Shown here: in pieces, positions 36,838-45,717 of the stretch
Layout: every line of letters begins with the position of its first letter
Numbering within the stretch: the first letter of the stretch is position 1
Assembly (NCBI GenBank): GCA_021201795.1
Contig: JAJQEF010000002.1
Coordinates: 42,976-106,975 of the forward strand
Source of the DNA: Rikenellaceae bacterium
GTDB lineage: Bacteria > Bacteroidota > Bacteroidia > Bacteroidales > Rikenellaceae
DNA: 64,000 bases
Direction: 5' to 3'
Position numbers and translations under genes: made by a program
Notes under the pieces: generated by a model
Database searches by the model: none
Seen by the model: the letters and a program-made list of their open reading frames with translations, nothing else
What the model was told of the DNA's origin: nothing

Positions 36838-39204
36838 ATGAGGATCATATCCTTTTACTTATTACTTATAGCCCAAATATTAATTGTTTCATGCAGTGTC
36901 ACTCGTAAACTGCCGCCGGAAGATTATCTTTTGGCGAATAACGATATCGTTATACATGAAAATCCGGAAGACAGGCTCTCCCGTTCGGAAAAGATCAAAA
37001 AGAGCGAACTGTCCCCCTATGTGAAACAAAAACCTAACAGCAGGTTATTGGGATTGAAAGTAAACGCATATATTTACAACCTCTCAAATCCTGAAAAAAA
37101 TAACCGTATCAACAGATGGATAAGAAAGATCGGGGATCCTCCGGTGGTATATGATTCGACTTTGGCCGTCAAGAGTGCAGACGACATGGCGGTCTATCTG
37201 AGAAGCCGCGGTTATTTAAACTCGGGAGTCGATTTTTTCACCGATACGGTCGGTAAAAAAATAAATGTAGAATATTCCGTAAGAACAGGTACACCTTACA
37301 GAATCGGAGATGTGCGGATGATATTCCAGGACAGGTTCCTCGAACCTATAATATTGGAAGACAGTGTGAATACGCTAATCCATACCGGCGACCTGTTCGA
37401 TGTAAACACGCTACAGGCGGAACGAGAAAGAATAACATATTACCTTAAAGACCTTGGATATCATGATTTTACGATCAACAATATAAGCTACATAGCCGAT
37501 TCCGTTCCGGAAGATATGGTTATAAATTTACGAATGCTGGTAAGACAGCATATATCCGGCTACGATGAAGAGGACAGACCGATACTTGAAAATAATGCTG
37601 TTTTCAGGATAAGGGACGTATATATTCAACCTGATTATAATGCTTCGTCTTCCGTAAGGGACCGCGATTATTTTAGAAGGCTCGACACGTTGGAGTACAG
37701 AGGGGTTAATTTCATTTATAATAATAGCCTCAATGTCAAACCGGACGTACTTTTAAGAGCCATAAACCTTTATCCGAATTATCTTTACAATCAGACCGAT
37801 ATAAGGAGAGCTTACGATAACCTCTTTAACCTGGGTTATTTCAGGAATATTAACATCATATTATCGAAAGTCGAGGAGGATACCGCATCCGTCAATGTAG
37901 TGACCTTCATCGGTGACGAATCGGGGGATTTCACGAAGGAGAAACTTCTGGATTACCACATAACAGCGACTCCCCGTCCGCGCCAGAGTTACAGCATAGA
38001 TATGGAAGGAACGACTACTTCCAATTATTACGGACTGTCACTTACGGTAGGATACCAGCACAGGAATATTTTCCGCGGTATAGAATTATTCGATATCAGC
38101 ACAACAGGTGGTTATGAATTTATGAGATCGAATACAAAGAAGAATTCTTACGAGATCGGTGGAGCCGTAGGTTTTACCATGCCGCGATTCGTAACCCCAT
38201 TCAGGGTAGACAGGTACAATAAACAAAATAATGTTAAGACGCGGTTCGATCTATCGATAAATCTCCAGAACAGGCCTTATTACAAAAGGACACTTTCGTC
38301 AGGTTCCGTCGGCTATTCGTGGACAAATAATAAGAACAGTTCTTTTATTATACGCCCTATCGATGTAACGTTGATAAAGATGCACTCCGTAGACAATAAT
38401 TTCAGGGATAGTATTAAGAATGAATTTTTACGGAACAGCTATACGTCACAATTACTGGTCGGTATCTCAGGCTCTTATATTTACAACAACCAGGTAAGCG
38501 GTGTAAATAAAAACACATTCCGTGTAAGAGCAAACGCAGAGAGCAACGGTAATTTATTCAACCTGATAGCACACACTTTCAATAACAAAAAGAACGACGA
38601 TAATATTTACAAACTCTTCGGCATACAGTATGCTCAATATGTAAGAGCGGATGTGGACGCGAGTTACAGGTTTGTCCTCGGAAACAGTACCAATCTGGTT
38701 TACAGGTTTTATATAGGTTCCATAATTCCATACGGCAATTCAAAATTGGATAACCTACCCGTAGACCGACGCTTCTATGCAGGAGGTCCGAACAGTATGC
38801 GTGGATGGCAGGCTCGGACACTCGGTCCGGGAGGGAGTCTATATGATCCTCAAGATGACCCGTACCCTATGCAGTACGGAAATTTTAAACTTGAAACCAA
38901 TTTGGAGTTCCGGTTTCCTATATATAACTTCTTCCATGGAGCGTTTTTTACAGATATCGGAAATGTCTGGTACACGGAAGGCGATGACAAAGATCCTTTA
39001 GCGGTATTTAAATTCGACACCTTTTATAAACAGCTCGGCGTAGCAGGAGGATTTGGATTAAGGCTCGATTTCAATTTCTTTATTTTCCGGCTGGATTGGG
39101 GCCTAAGACTTCATGACCCCAACAAACCTAAGCAGTATCGTTGGATACAACACCTCACATTAAGGCAGTCTTCATTCAATTTCGGGATCGGTTATCCGTT
39201 TTAA
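36838..39204 (+). CDS. tamL: TamL-like outer-membrane assembly lipoprotein (BamA/TamA superfamily)
   Basis: 788 residues: lipoprotein signal with lipobox IVSC (about residue 20), a periplasmic part with POTRA-like repeats (about 100-400), and a C-terminal 16-strand Omp85 barrel ending in Phe. The RRFYAGGPNSMRGWQARTLGPG segment carries the conserved Omp85 RGW/F lock motif. Bacteroidota use a lipid-anchored TamA variant, TamL, together with TamB in envelope assembly. No tamB gene is adjacent, so the name rests on lipobox plus barrel rather than context; a BamA paralogue is the alternative. Confidence 0.85.
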   Translation: MRIISFYLLLIAQILIVSCSVTRKLPPEDYLLANNDIVIHENPEDRLSRSEKIKKSELSPYVKQKPNSRLLGLKVNAYIYNLSNPEKNNRINRWIRKIGDPPVVYDSTLAVKSADDMAVYLRSRGYLNSGVDFFTDTVGKKINVEYSVRTGTPYRIGDVRMIFQDRFLEPIILEDSVNTLIHTGDLFDVNTLQAERERITYYLKDLGYHDFTINNISYIADSVPEDMVINLRMLVRQHISGYDEEDRPILENNAVFRIRDVYIQPDYNASSSVRDRDYFRRLDTLEYRGVNFIYNNSLNVKPDVLLRAINLYPNYLYNQTDIRRAYDNLFNLGYFRNINIILSKVEEDTASVNVVTFIGDESGDFTKEKLLDYHITATPRPRQSYSIDMEGTTTSNYYGLSLTVGYQHRNIFRGIELFDISTTGGYEFMRSNTKKNSYEIGGAVGFTMPRFVTPFRVDRYNKQNNVKTRFDLSINLQNRPYYKRTLSSGSVGYSWTNNKNSSFIIRPIDVTLIKMHSVDNNFRDSIKNEFLRNSYTSQLLVGISGSYIYNNQVSGVNKNTFRVRANAESNGNLFNLIAHTFNNKKNDDNIYKLFGIQYAQYVRADVDASYRFVLGNSTNLVYRFYIGSIIPYGNSKLDNLPVDRRFYAGGPNSMRGWQARTLGPGGSLYDPQDDPYPMQYGNFKLETNLEFRFPIYNFFHGAFFTDIGNVWYTEGDDKDPLAVFKFDTFYKQLGVAGGFGLRLDFNFFIFRLDWGLRLHDPNKPKQYRWIQHLTLRQSSFNFGIGYPF

Positions 39205-39231
39205 TCCGGGTTTCAATAGAAGACAAAATAT

Positions 39232-39254
39232 AAATGGCCCCTTCAGGGCCATTT
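39232..39254. terminator. Hairpin between convergent tamL and GH28 genes
   Basis: Perfect 9-bp stem AAATGGCCC / GGGCCATTT with a 5-nt loop, 28 nt after tamL and 21 nt after the GH28 stop. T runs on both sides are poor, so it may act weakly in both directions. Confidence 0.6.
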
Positions 39255-39274
39255 ACGAATATATATCGAACGAA

Positions 39275-40612
39275 TTAATATACTTTCTGTCCGTTGATGG
39301 TTATGTTGCTGAGTTTAAAATCCTCAACGTAATCCGCTTTTATTTTAGGATACTTCGAAGCCTTGATATTAAGGTTCTCGAATGTAAAATCCTTAAGAAT
39401 ATACTGATCCGAGCTGCTGACATTAAATACCGTCGAACATTCGAAGTCGATATTACGCATAGTTACGTTGCTTGCATAAGTCATCGGAATCTCCGTATGA
39501 CCCTTAAGATCGAAAAACTGGGTCCAAGGCTGGATATAAATGAAATTCGACGCATTACCCGTAATATTTTCAACGGTTATATATTCGTAATTCTGCGGCG
39601 TATCCGGACGCATCTTAAGCCATAAGAGGCGCTGAGCGCTATCGACGCGGATTCTTCTGAGAATAATGTTATGATTAAATATAGATTCGCTGCCCAGAGT
39701 AAGCGCACCATGACAGAATCCATACACGCAATCTTCGATTATGATGTTCCTGTTTCCTCCGTTGTTAGTATCCTTATCAGCCGCAGGACCCTTACCGCCC
39801 TTAAGAGCTACAGCATCGTCGTTAACTGACATGTAGCAGTCCTTGATGAGTACATTCGTACATGCGTCCACGTCTACTGCATCCGTACTCGGAGCCTTAA
39901 CTGGTTTTTCCGGGGAATAAATGTAAAGATCCAGAAGTTTTACATTCTCGCATTTGTATAGGTGAGTCGTCCAGAAAGGAGAATTTTGAAGCCTTACTCC
40001 TGATAACTGCACATCTTTGCTGTTCGAGATATAAACCAGACGCGGACGTTGTTCATCCATATTCGTACAGGCAGGGTTCCAATCCCTTCTCAGCCAGAAC
40101 GCCCTCCAGTAACGTAGTCCGTTCCCGTCTATGGTACCTTCGCCTGAAATAGTGAATCCGTCGACTTTATCCGCGTTCACCAATGCAGCAAAATATTTAA
40201 GCGTCTGCCCCTCGATACGGGTCATAACTATAGGGAAGTCTTTTATATCGTCGCTTCCTTTGAGCATTCCTCCTTTTTCCAGATACAAATGTGTTCCCGG
40301 TTTAAAGAAGAGCGCTCCGCTGAGATAGGTCCCCTGTGGGATCACAACGACACCTCCGCCTGCGGCATTTGCCTTATCGATAACGGCCTGAAGCTGTTTA
40401 GTCTGGATAATATTGCTGTCATTAACAACCCCATGGTCGGTAACAACATATTTCTGGCCGAGCTTCGATATATCGGTTTTTTCATTTTGGCGGAACCATT
40501 CCGGAATCGGGGTACCGTCAGGCCAGAGATCCTGCGCCTGCACCATAGAGCCAAGGCTGAGAAATGCAGCTACAAAAAGTAATGTTAAAAATCTTAAGTT
40601 TTTTCGGTTCAT
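39275..40612 (-). CDS. Glycoside hydrolase family 28 (polygalacturonase-like)
   Basis: 445 residues with a signal peptide (cleavage after VQAQ) and a right-handed parallel beta-helix. GH28 catalytic segments are recognisable: STDAVDVDA (family NTDG), NDDAVALKGG (family DD), FCHGALTLGSE (family GHG) and LLWLKMRPD (family RIK). The three Asp and the His appear conserved, so hydrolysis of pectic or rhamnogalacturonan chains in the periplasm or at the surface is likely. No SusC/SusD pair or other pectin genes lie nearby, so it is an isolated enzyme rather than part of a complete utilisation locus. Confidence 0.9.
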   Translation of the reverse strand: MNRKNLRFLTLLFVAAFLSLGSMVQAQDLWPDGTPIPEWFRQNEKTDISKLGQKYVVTDHGVVNDSNIIQTKQLQAVIDKANAAGGGVVVIPQGTYLSGALFFKPGTHLYLEKGGMLKGSDDIKDFPIVMTRIEGQTLKYFAALVNADKVDGFTISGEGTIDGNGLRYWRAFWLRRDWNPACTNMDEQRPRLVYISNSKDVQLSGVRLQNSPFWTTHLYKCENVKLLDLYIYSPEKPVKAPSTDAVDVDACTNVLIKDCYMSVNDDAVALKGGKGPAADKDTNNGGNRNIIIEDCVYGFCHGALTLGSESIFNHNIILRRIRVDSAQRLLWLKMRPDTPQNYEYITVENITGNASNFIYIQPWTQFFDLKGHTEIPMTYASNVTMRNIDFECSTVFNVSSSDQYILKDFTFENLNIKASKYPKIKADYVEDFKLSNITINGQKVY

Positions 40613-40631
40613 AGCGTTTTAATATGTTTTA

Positions 40632-40639
40632 CAAATATA
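40632..40639 (-). promoter_or_regulatory. -7 promoter element of the GH28 gene
   Basis: Minus-strand TATATTTG matches TAnnTTTG, about 20 nt before the GH28 start, at the end of the preceding gene. No TTG at -33. Confidence 0.4.
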
Positions 40640-40647
40640 ATATTTTA

Positions 40648-41422
40648 TTAATTGTCGAGAAATCCGTCGATACCTGCACCGAAAAGTGAAAAATCGTATT
40701 TTACCGGATCTTCCGGATCATATTCACGGAGACTGCGCGTAACTTCGTCAACGGCCTTCCAGTCGTTCTGTTTTCGGGATAAGAGTCCGAGTGCACGGCT
40801 CATATTTCCCGCATGAACATCCAGCGGAAGATATATAGAGGACATCGGAATTTTTTCCCACAACCCAAAATCCACACCTCTGTCATCTCTTCTGACCCTC
40901 CACCGGATATACATATTTAATCTTTTACAAGCTGAACCCTTATCAATTGAGGACAGATGCCGCCCTACCCTCTGAGGGTGTCCGGGTTCAAAAAAAGATC
41001 TGCCTGAATCCTGAAAGAACCACGGGCATCTCGCCTCACTCCGAATACCTGTTTTCAAAGTATTCACCGATACCGCCGTAATTAATGTAAATGTGTTTCA
41101 GGGATTTTACAAAACATTTAAAATCTTCCCCATTGAACGTACGGTGTACGAATACCATTAACCGATCCAGATCGCTATCGGTACAGTTAACGACAAAATC
41201 ATACGGGCTGCCATCCATAAGATCGAGCATGCGATGCGCATTTTTAACAATTGCCTTGCGGTTTCCCCAAGCTATTGTAGCTGCAAGAAATCCTGCGATC
41301 TCGATATCTTCCTTGGATGAGAACCGGTGCGGTACAGAAATCGGATCATGTTCTATAAAATCCGTGTGGTTATATTTATCGTGTAGTCGTTCGAGCAATT
41401 CTTTAAGTTCCTGTTTCTCCAT
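40648..41422 (-). pseudogene. DUF2400 (TIGR02757) protein with two lesions
   Basis: Family of unknown function, normally about 255 residues; HhH-like or nuclease-type roles have been suggested but not shown. The first 128 codons read normally (CFVKSLKHIYINYGGIGEYFENRYSE) to TGA at 41038-41036. The same frame then continues with GEMPVVLSGFRQIFF until a run of seven T on the coding strand (plus-strand A run 40990-40996), where one T too many shifts it. After that, EPGHPQRVGRHLSS to the C-terminal FGAGIDGFLDN is clearly family sequence. Two independent lesions in one gene argue for decay. Third gene after murA and lolD. Confidence 0.85.
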
Positions 41423-41425
41423 CCG

Positions 41426-42082
41426 TCATTCGATTATAAGTCCGTCGCGCATGATTATCTTCCGGTCCGCCATGTCCGCGAGTTCTTCGTCATGGGTAAC
41501 GATTACCATAGTTTGTCCGAGGCTGTCGCGAAGATCGAACAGCAGTTTATGAAGTTCCGCTTTGTTCTGACTGTCCAGATTACCAGAAGGTTCATCCGCA
41601 AGAACCACTGCAGAATTATTTATCAAAGCACGGGCAATGGCCACGCGCTGCTGTTCCCCACCCGAGAGTTCCGTAGGTTTGTGTGCAATACGGTGACTCA
41701 TGCCTAAAATATCGAGAAGCCTTCTGCCTTCTGCTTCACATTCTTTTTTATCCCTTCCTGCGATAAATGCGGGAATCATCACATTCTCCAGCGCGTTAAA
41801 CTCGGGCAAAAGATGGTGAAACTGGAAAACAAATCCGATTTTTCTGTTCCGGAACTCCGACAATTTCTTTTCGGACATTTTATCGGTCCTGACTCCGTCG
41901 ATAATAATTTCTCCGGCATCCGGCCTGCTGAGAGTACCCAGTATCTGGAGAAGGGTCGTTTTACCGGCTCCACTGGCTCCTACAATCGAAACGAGTTCCC
42001 CCTTTGCCACATCGAGATCGATTCCCTTCAGTACCTCTACTGTCCCGAATGCTTTTTTTATACCTTCCGTATGTATCATCAT
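41426..42082 (-). CDS. lolD: LolD-like ABC transporter ATPase
   Basis: 218 residues, a single ABC domain: Walker [14 protein letters not shown]-loop [17 protein letters not shown], signature [15 protein letters not shown], Walker [13 protein letters not shown], His-switch IVTHD. The [10 protein letters not shown] region is typical of LolD, which powers release of lipoproteins from the inner membrane; MacB-type export ATPases are close relatives. No membrane subunit is adjacent. It overlaps murA upstream by 4 nt (ATGA) and sits 3 nt before the broken DUF2400 gene. Confidence 0.85.
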   Translation of the reverse strand: MMIHTEGIKKAFGTVEVLKGIDLDVAKGELVSIVGASGAGKTTLLQILGTLSRPDAGEIIIDGVRTDKMSEKKLSEFRNRKIGFVFQFHHLLPEFNALENVMIPAFIAGRDKKECEAEGRRLLDILGMSHRIAHKPTELSGGEQQRVAIARALINNSAVVLADEPSGNLDSQNKAELHKLLFDLRDSLGQTMVIVTHDEELADMADRKIIMRDGLIIE

Positions 42083-43383
42083 ATTCTTCTTATATCCGCT
42101 CCTATGGCATTTAGCCTTCCATCGATATTCTGATATCCCCTGTCAATCTGTTCTACATTTTGAATAATACTCTTACCTTCCGCGGATAACGCGGCGATAA
42201 GAAGCGCCACACCCGCACGAATATCAGGAGATGTCATAACAGTCGGCCGCAACTTCATCTGCTTATTGTGTCCTATCACCGTCGCTCTGTGAGGGTCGCA
42301 AAGGATGATCTGCGCTCCCATATCAATAAGCTTATCCACAAAGAAGAGACGGCTCTCGAACATTTTCTGATGGATAAGAACAGCTCCTTTCGCTTGTGTA
42401 GCCACTACTACAAAAACGGATAAAAGGTCGGGGGTCAGCCCCGGCCACGGAGCATCGTCTATGGTCATTATAGAACCGTCGATAAAGCTCTCTATCTGAT
42501 AATTATCATGATGGGGAATATATATATTATCCCCTGCCCGTTCAATTTTTATACCCATCCTCCTGAACTGTGAAGGAATTATTCCCAGATTGTCGTAAGA
42601 TACGTTTTTAATGGTTATTTCGGAACCTGTTATCGCCGCCATTCCAATAAAACTGCCTATTTCGATCATATCCGGCAGCATAGTATGTTCCGTACCTTTC
42701 AGTGAAGTTACACCTTCAATGGAAAGCAAATTCGATGCTATCCCGGAAATTCTGGCTCCCATACGGTTCAGCATCTTGCATAGTTGCTGGATATAAGGTT
42801 CACAAGCGGCGTTATAAATAGTAGTCGTACCCTCAGCCATAACTGCAGCCATTATAATATTGGCTGTTCCGGTGACAGAAGCTTCGTCCAGAAGCATATA
42901 GCATCCTTTGAGTTTATCTGCTTTAACAGTGTAAAACGCGGCATCCGTATCGAAATTAAATTTCGCTCCCAGTTTCTCGAACCCGATAAAGTGGGTATCG
43001 AGCCTTCTGCGTCCGATCTTGTCTCCTCCCGGTTTGGGAATAAAGCCCACACCGTAACGCGCAAGAAGCGGACCGATGAGCATTACCGACCCCCTCAGCC
43101 GTGAAGCCTTATTACTGTATTCCACGGTCTTAAGAAAATCCAGATTTACCTTCTCAGCCTTAAAGGAATAGGTCGTTTCACCCAATTTCTCTATCTCTAC
43201 GCCAAGATCGGCAAGCAGATCTATAAGTTGAAGGACGTCCGAAATGGCCGGTATATTATCTATAATAATTTTTTCGTTTGTAAGGAGGACAGCACACAGT
43301 ATCTGAAGAGCCTCGTTTTTAGCTCCCTGCGGCACTAGTTCGCCTTTGAGCGGATTCCCTCCGCGTACTTCGAATGTAGCCAT
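42079..43383 (-). CDS. murA: UDP-N-acetylglucosamine 1-carboxyvinyltransferase
   Basis: First committed step of peptidoglycan synthesis: transfers enolpyruvate from PEP to UDP-GlcNAc in the cytoplasm. 434 residues, normal. The substrate-binding KNEALQIL is near residue 22. The active loop reads [17 protein letters not shown], with Asp121 where E. coli has Cys115, the residue alkylated by fosfomycin; intrinsic resistance is predicted. The N-terminal and C-terminal EPSP-synthase-like halves are intact. First gene of the murA-lolD-DUF2400 unit and divergent from rnr. Confidence 0.96.
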   Translation of the reverse strand: MATFEVRGGNPLKGELVPQGAKNEALQILCAVLLTNEKIIIDNIPAISDVLQLIDLLADLGVEIEKLGETTYSFKAEKVNLDFLKTVEYSNKASRLRGSVMLIGPLLARYGVGFIPKPGGDKIGRRRLDTHFIGFEKLGAKFNFDTDAAFYTVKADKLKGCYMLLDEASVTGTANIIMAAVMAEGTTTIYNAACEPYIQQLCKMLNRMGARISGIASNLLSIEGVTSLKGTEHTMLPDMIEIGSFIGMAAITGSEITIKNVSYDNLGIIPSQFRRMGIKIERAGDNIYIPHHDNYQIESFIDGSIMTIDDAPWPGLTPDLLSVFVVVATQAKGAVLIHQKMFESRLFFVDKLIDMGAQIILCDPHRATVIGHNKQMKLRPTVMTSPDIRAGVALLIAALSAEGKSIIQNVEQIDRGYQNIDGRLNAIGADIRRI

Positions 43384-43459
43384 AATATAACTTTTAGTCT
43401 ATAAAAGTATAAAAAAGTTCCATAATCCCGAAAGAACGGAGAATCTAATTATTAATTAC

Positions 43460-43467
43460 TAATTTTG
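43460..43467 (+). promoter_or_regulatory. -7 promoter element of rnr
   Basis: TAATTTTG matches TAnnTTTG, 24 nt upstream of the GTG start. No TTG at -33. Confidence 0.45.
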
Positions 43468-43491
43468 CAACAGATTTAATACTTTTTCAAA

Positions 43492-45630
43492 GTGAAAAGA
43501 AACAAAAAAACAAAAACAATAAATACCGAAGATACAAGGTCGTATCTCGAAAACTTTTTCAGGAATAACCCTTTGAGGTCATATACACTGAAAAATCTAT
43601 GCACGCGCCTTAAAATATCCACCCAAGAGGGACGGGAAGCAGTTCATGCAATACTTGACAATATGGCTGACGAGGGAATTATTTCATCGATGGGCAAAGG
43701 AAAATACCAGCTTAAGCTGGACGAAGAATACGGAGTAACCGGTATAGTCGATATGACTTCTTCCGGAATAGCATATATCGTTGTGGACGGACAGGACAAA
43801 GACATTCTGGTAGAATCTAAAAATGCCCTCCATGCCCTTAACGGAGATACGGTGAGAGTGGTTCCGTTCCGTAAAAGGCGCAACGGAGTTATCGAAGGAG
43901 AGATCGTAGAAATAGTCCGCAGATCCCAGAAAAAATACGTTGGAGAACTGGAACTGGCAAATAATCATGGCTTCGTGAAGGTTGACAGTAAGAAGATGCC
44001 TGACGACACTTTCGTTCCTCTTCGCGATCTCAAAGGAGCGGAGAACGGATACAAGGTGCTTGTAAAGATAACGGACTGGCCGCTTACCATGAAGAATCCC
44101 GTAGGCGAAGTGATCGATATACTCGGCAAAGCAGGTGACAACGATACTGAGATGCACGCTATTCTCGCGGAATACGACCTGCCGTACCGTTTCTCTGAAG
44201 AAATAAACGATGCGGCAGAAAAAATCGACGGTACCATAACCAAGCAGGATTATGCCGAACGACGAGACATGCGTTCAGTTCCCACATTTACCATTGACCC
44301 TGCTGATGCAAAGGATTTCGACGACGCATTATCGATAAGAAAAATAAAAAACGGAGTTTGGGAAATAGGCGTCCATATAGCTGATGTAACACATTACGTA
44401 AGACCGGGAAGCGTAATAGATACCGAAGCTACCGAGCGTGCGACTTCTGTCTATTTAGTAGACCGCACAATTCCGATGTTACCGGAAAAATTATCTAACC
44501 AACTCTGCTCCCTTCGTCCCAATGAAGAGAAATTATGTTTTTCCGCCATATTCGAGATGGATGAAGAAGCGAATATAGCTAGAGAATGGTTCGGAAGGAC
44601 AGTGATATATTCGGACAAAAGATTCACATATGAAGATGCCCAGAAGGTTATTGAAACCGGCGAGGGGGAGATGAAAGAAGAGATACTTACCCTTAATAAT
44701 CTGGCCCAGATTCTCAGAAAAGATCGCTTCAAAAAAGGATCGATCGCATTCGAGAGGGACGAAGCCAAGTTCGATATTGACGAGAACGGCAAACCTTTGA
44801 GCGTCTATTATAAGACGATGAAGGAGTCGAACCAGCTTATCGAAGAATTCATGCTTCTGGCAAACAGGAAGGTCGCGGAATTCGTCGGCAGGAAAAAACG
44901 CGGACAAAAACACGAAAAAACATTTGTTTACCGTGTCCATGATGACCCATCACCAGAAAAACTCGAAGATTTTAAAAGTTTTATTACCCGGTTCGGATAT
45001 TACATGACAGCTGAAAAAAGCCGTGCAGTAGCAAAAGAAATGAATAAACTTTTGAAAAATATCCATGGCAAACCGGAAGAGAATCTTATTTCGATCCTCG
45101 CTATCCGCACTATGGCCAAAGCTGTGTATACCACTGACAATATCGGACATTACGGACTGGCTTTCGATTATTATACGCACTTTACGTCTCCTATCAGACG
45201 TTATCCTGATATGATGGTTCACCGTCTGCTCGCGCAGTACCTCGACGGCGGTAAATCCGCAGATAAAGAATACTATGAGAACCAGTGCGAACATTCCTCC
45301 GCAATGGAAGTAAGAGCAGCTGAAGCAGAACGGGCATCGATAAAGTATAAGATGGTCGAATTCATGATGGATAAAATCGGAAATGAATTTACCGGAACAA
45401 TATCAGGAGTTACCGAGTGGGGAATTTATGTCGAACTGTGTGAAACGGGGATTGAAGGAATGATTTCTCTAAGGGATATGAACGACGACTATTATTACTT
45501 CGACGAAATGGCTTACAGCGTCGTAGGGCGAAAAAGTGAAAGAAAATTCACTCTGGGCGATTCCGTAAAGATCAAAGTCCTCCGCGCTGATCTTCAACGC
45601 AAACAATTGGATTTCGAATTGTCGGAATAA
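43492..45630 (+). CDS. rnr: Ribonuclease R
   Basis: Processive 3'-5' exoribonuclease that degrades structured RNA. 712 residues in family order: N-terminal winged-helix-like region, two cold-shock domains, the RNB catalytic domain (TIDPADAKDFDDALSIR supplies the Asp cluster; HFTSPIRRYPDMMVHRLL near the end of RNB), and a C-terminal S1 domain (FTGTISGVTEWGIYVELCETGIEGMI). Start GTG at 43492 is the only suitable codon after the promoter. The long basic C-terminal tail of the E. coli enzyme is absent, as in many Bacteroidota. Confidence 0.95.
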   Translation: MKRNKKTKTINTEDTRSYLENFFRNNPLRSYTLKNLCTRLKISTQEGREAVHAILDNMADEGIISSMGKGKYQLKLDEEYGVTGIVDMTSSGIAYIVVDGQDKDILVESKNALHALNGDTVRVVPFRKRRNGVIEGEIVEIVRRSQKKYVGELELANNHGFVKVDSKKMPDDTFVPLRDLKGAENGYKVLVKITDWPLTMKNPVGEVIDILGKAGDNDTEMHAILAEYDLPYRFSEEINDAAEKIDGTITKQDYAERRDMRSVPTFTIDPADAKDFDDALSIRKIKNGVWEIGVHIADVTHYVRPGSVIDTEATERATSVYLVDRTIPMLPEKLSNQLCSLRPNEEKLCFSAIFEMDEEANIAREWFGRTVIYSDKRFTYEDAQKVIETGEGEMKEEILTLNNLAQILRKDRFKKGSIAFERDEAKFDIDENGKPLSVYYKTMKESNQLIEEFMLLANRKVAEFVGRKKRGQKHEKTFVYRVHDDPSPEKLEDFKSFITRFGYYMTAEKSRAVAKEMNKLLKNIHGKPEENLISILAIRTMAKAVYTTDNIGHYGLAFDYYTHFTSPIRRYPDMMVHRLLAQYLDGGKSADKEYYENQCEHSSAMEVRAAEAERASIKYKMVEFMMDKIGNEFTGTISGVTEWGIYVELCETGIEGMISLRDMNDDYYYFDEMAYSVVGRKSERKFTLGDSVKIKVLRADLQRKQLDFELSE

Positions 45631-45717
45631 CATATCTTTTTGTAAGATTATTGCATATCAGAATATGCGGTATTATTTTTTCCGCTGGTTTTTATTAACT
45701 TTAAAGAAAAAAGTTTT

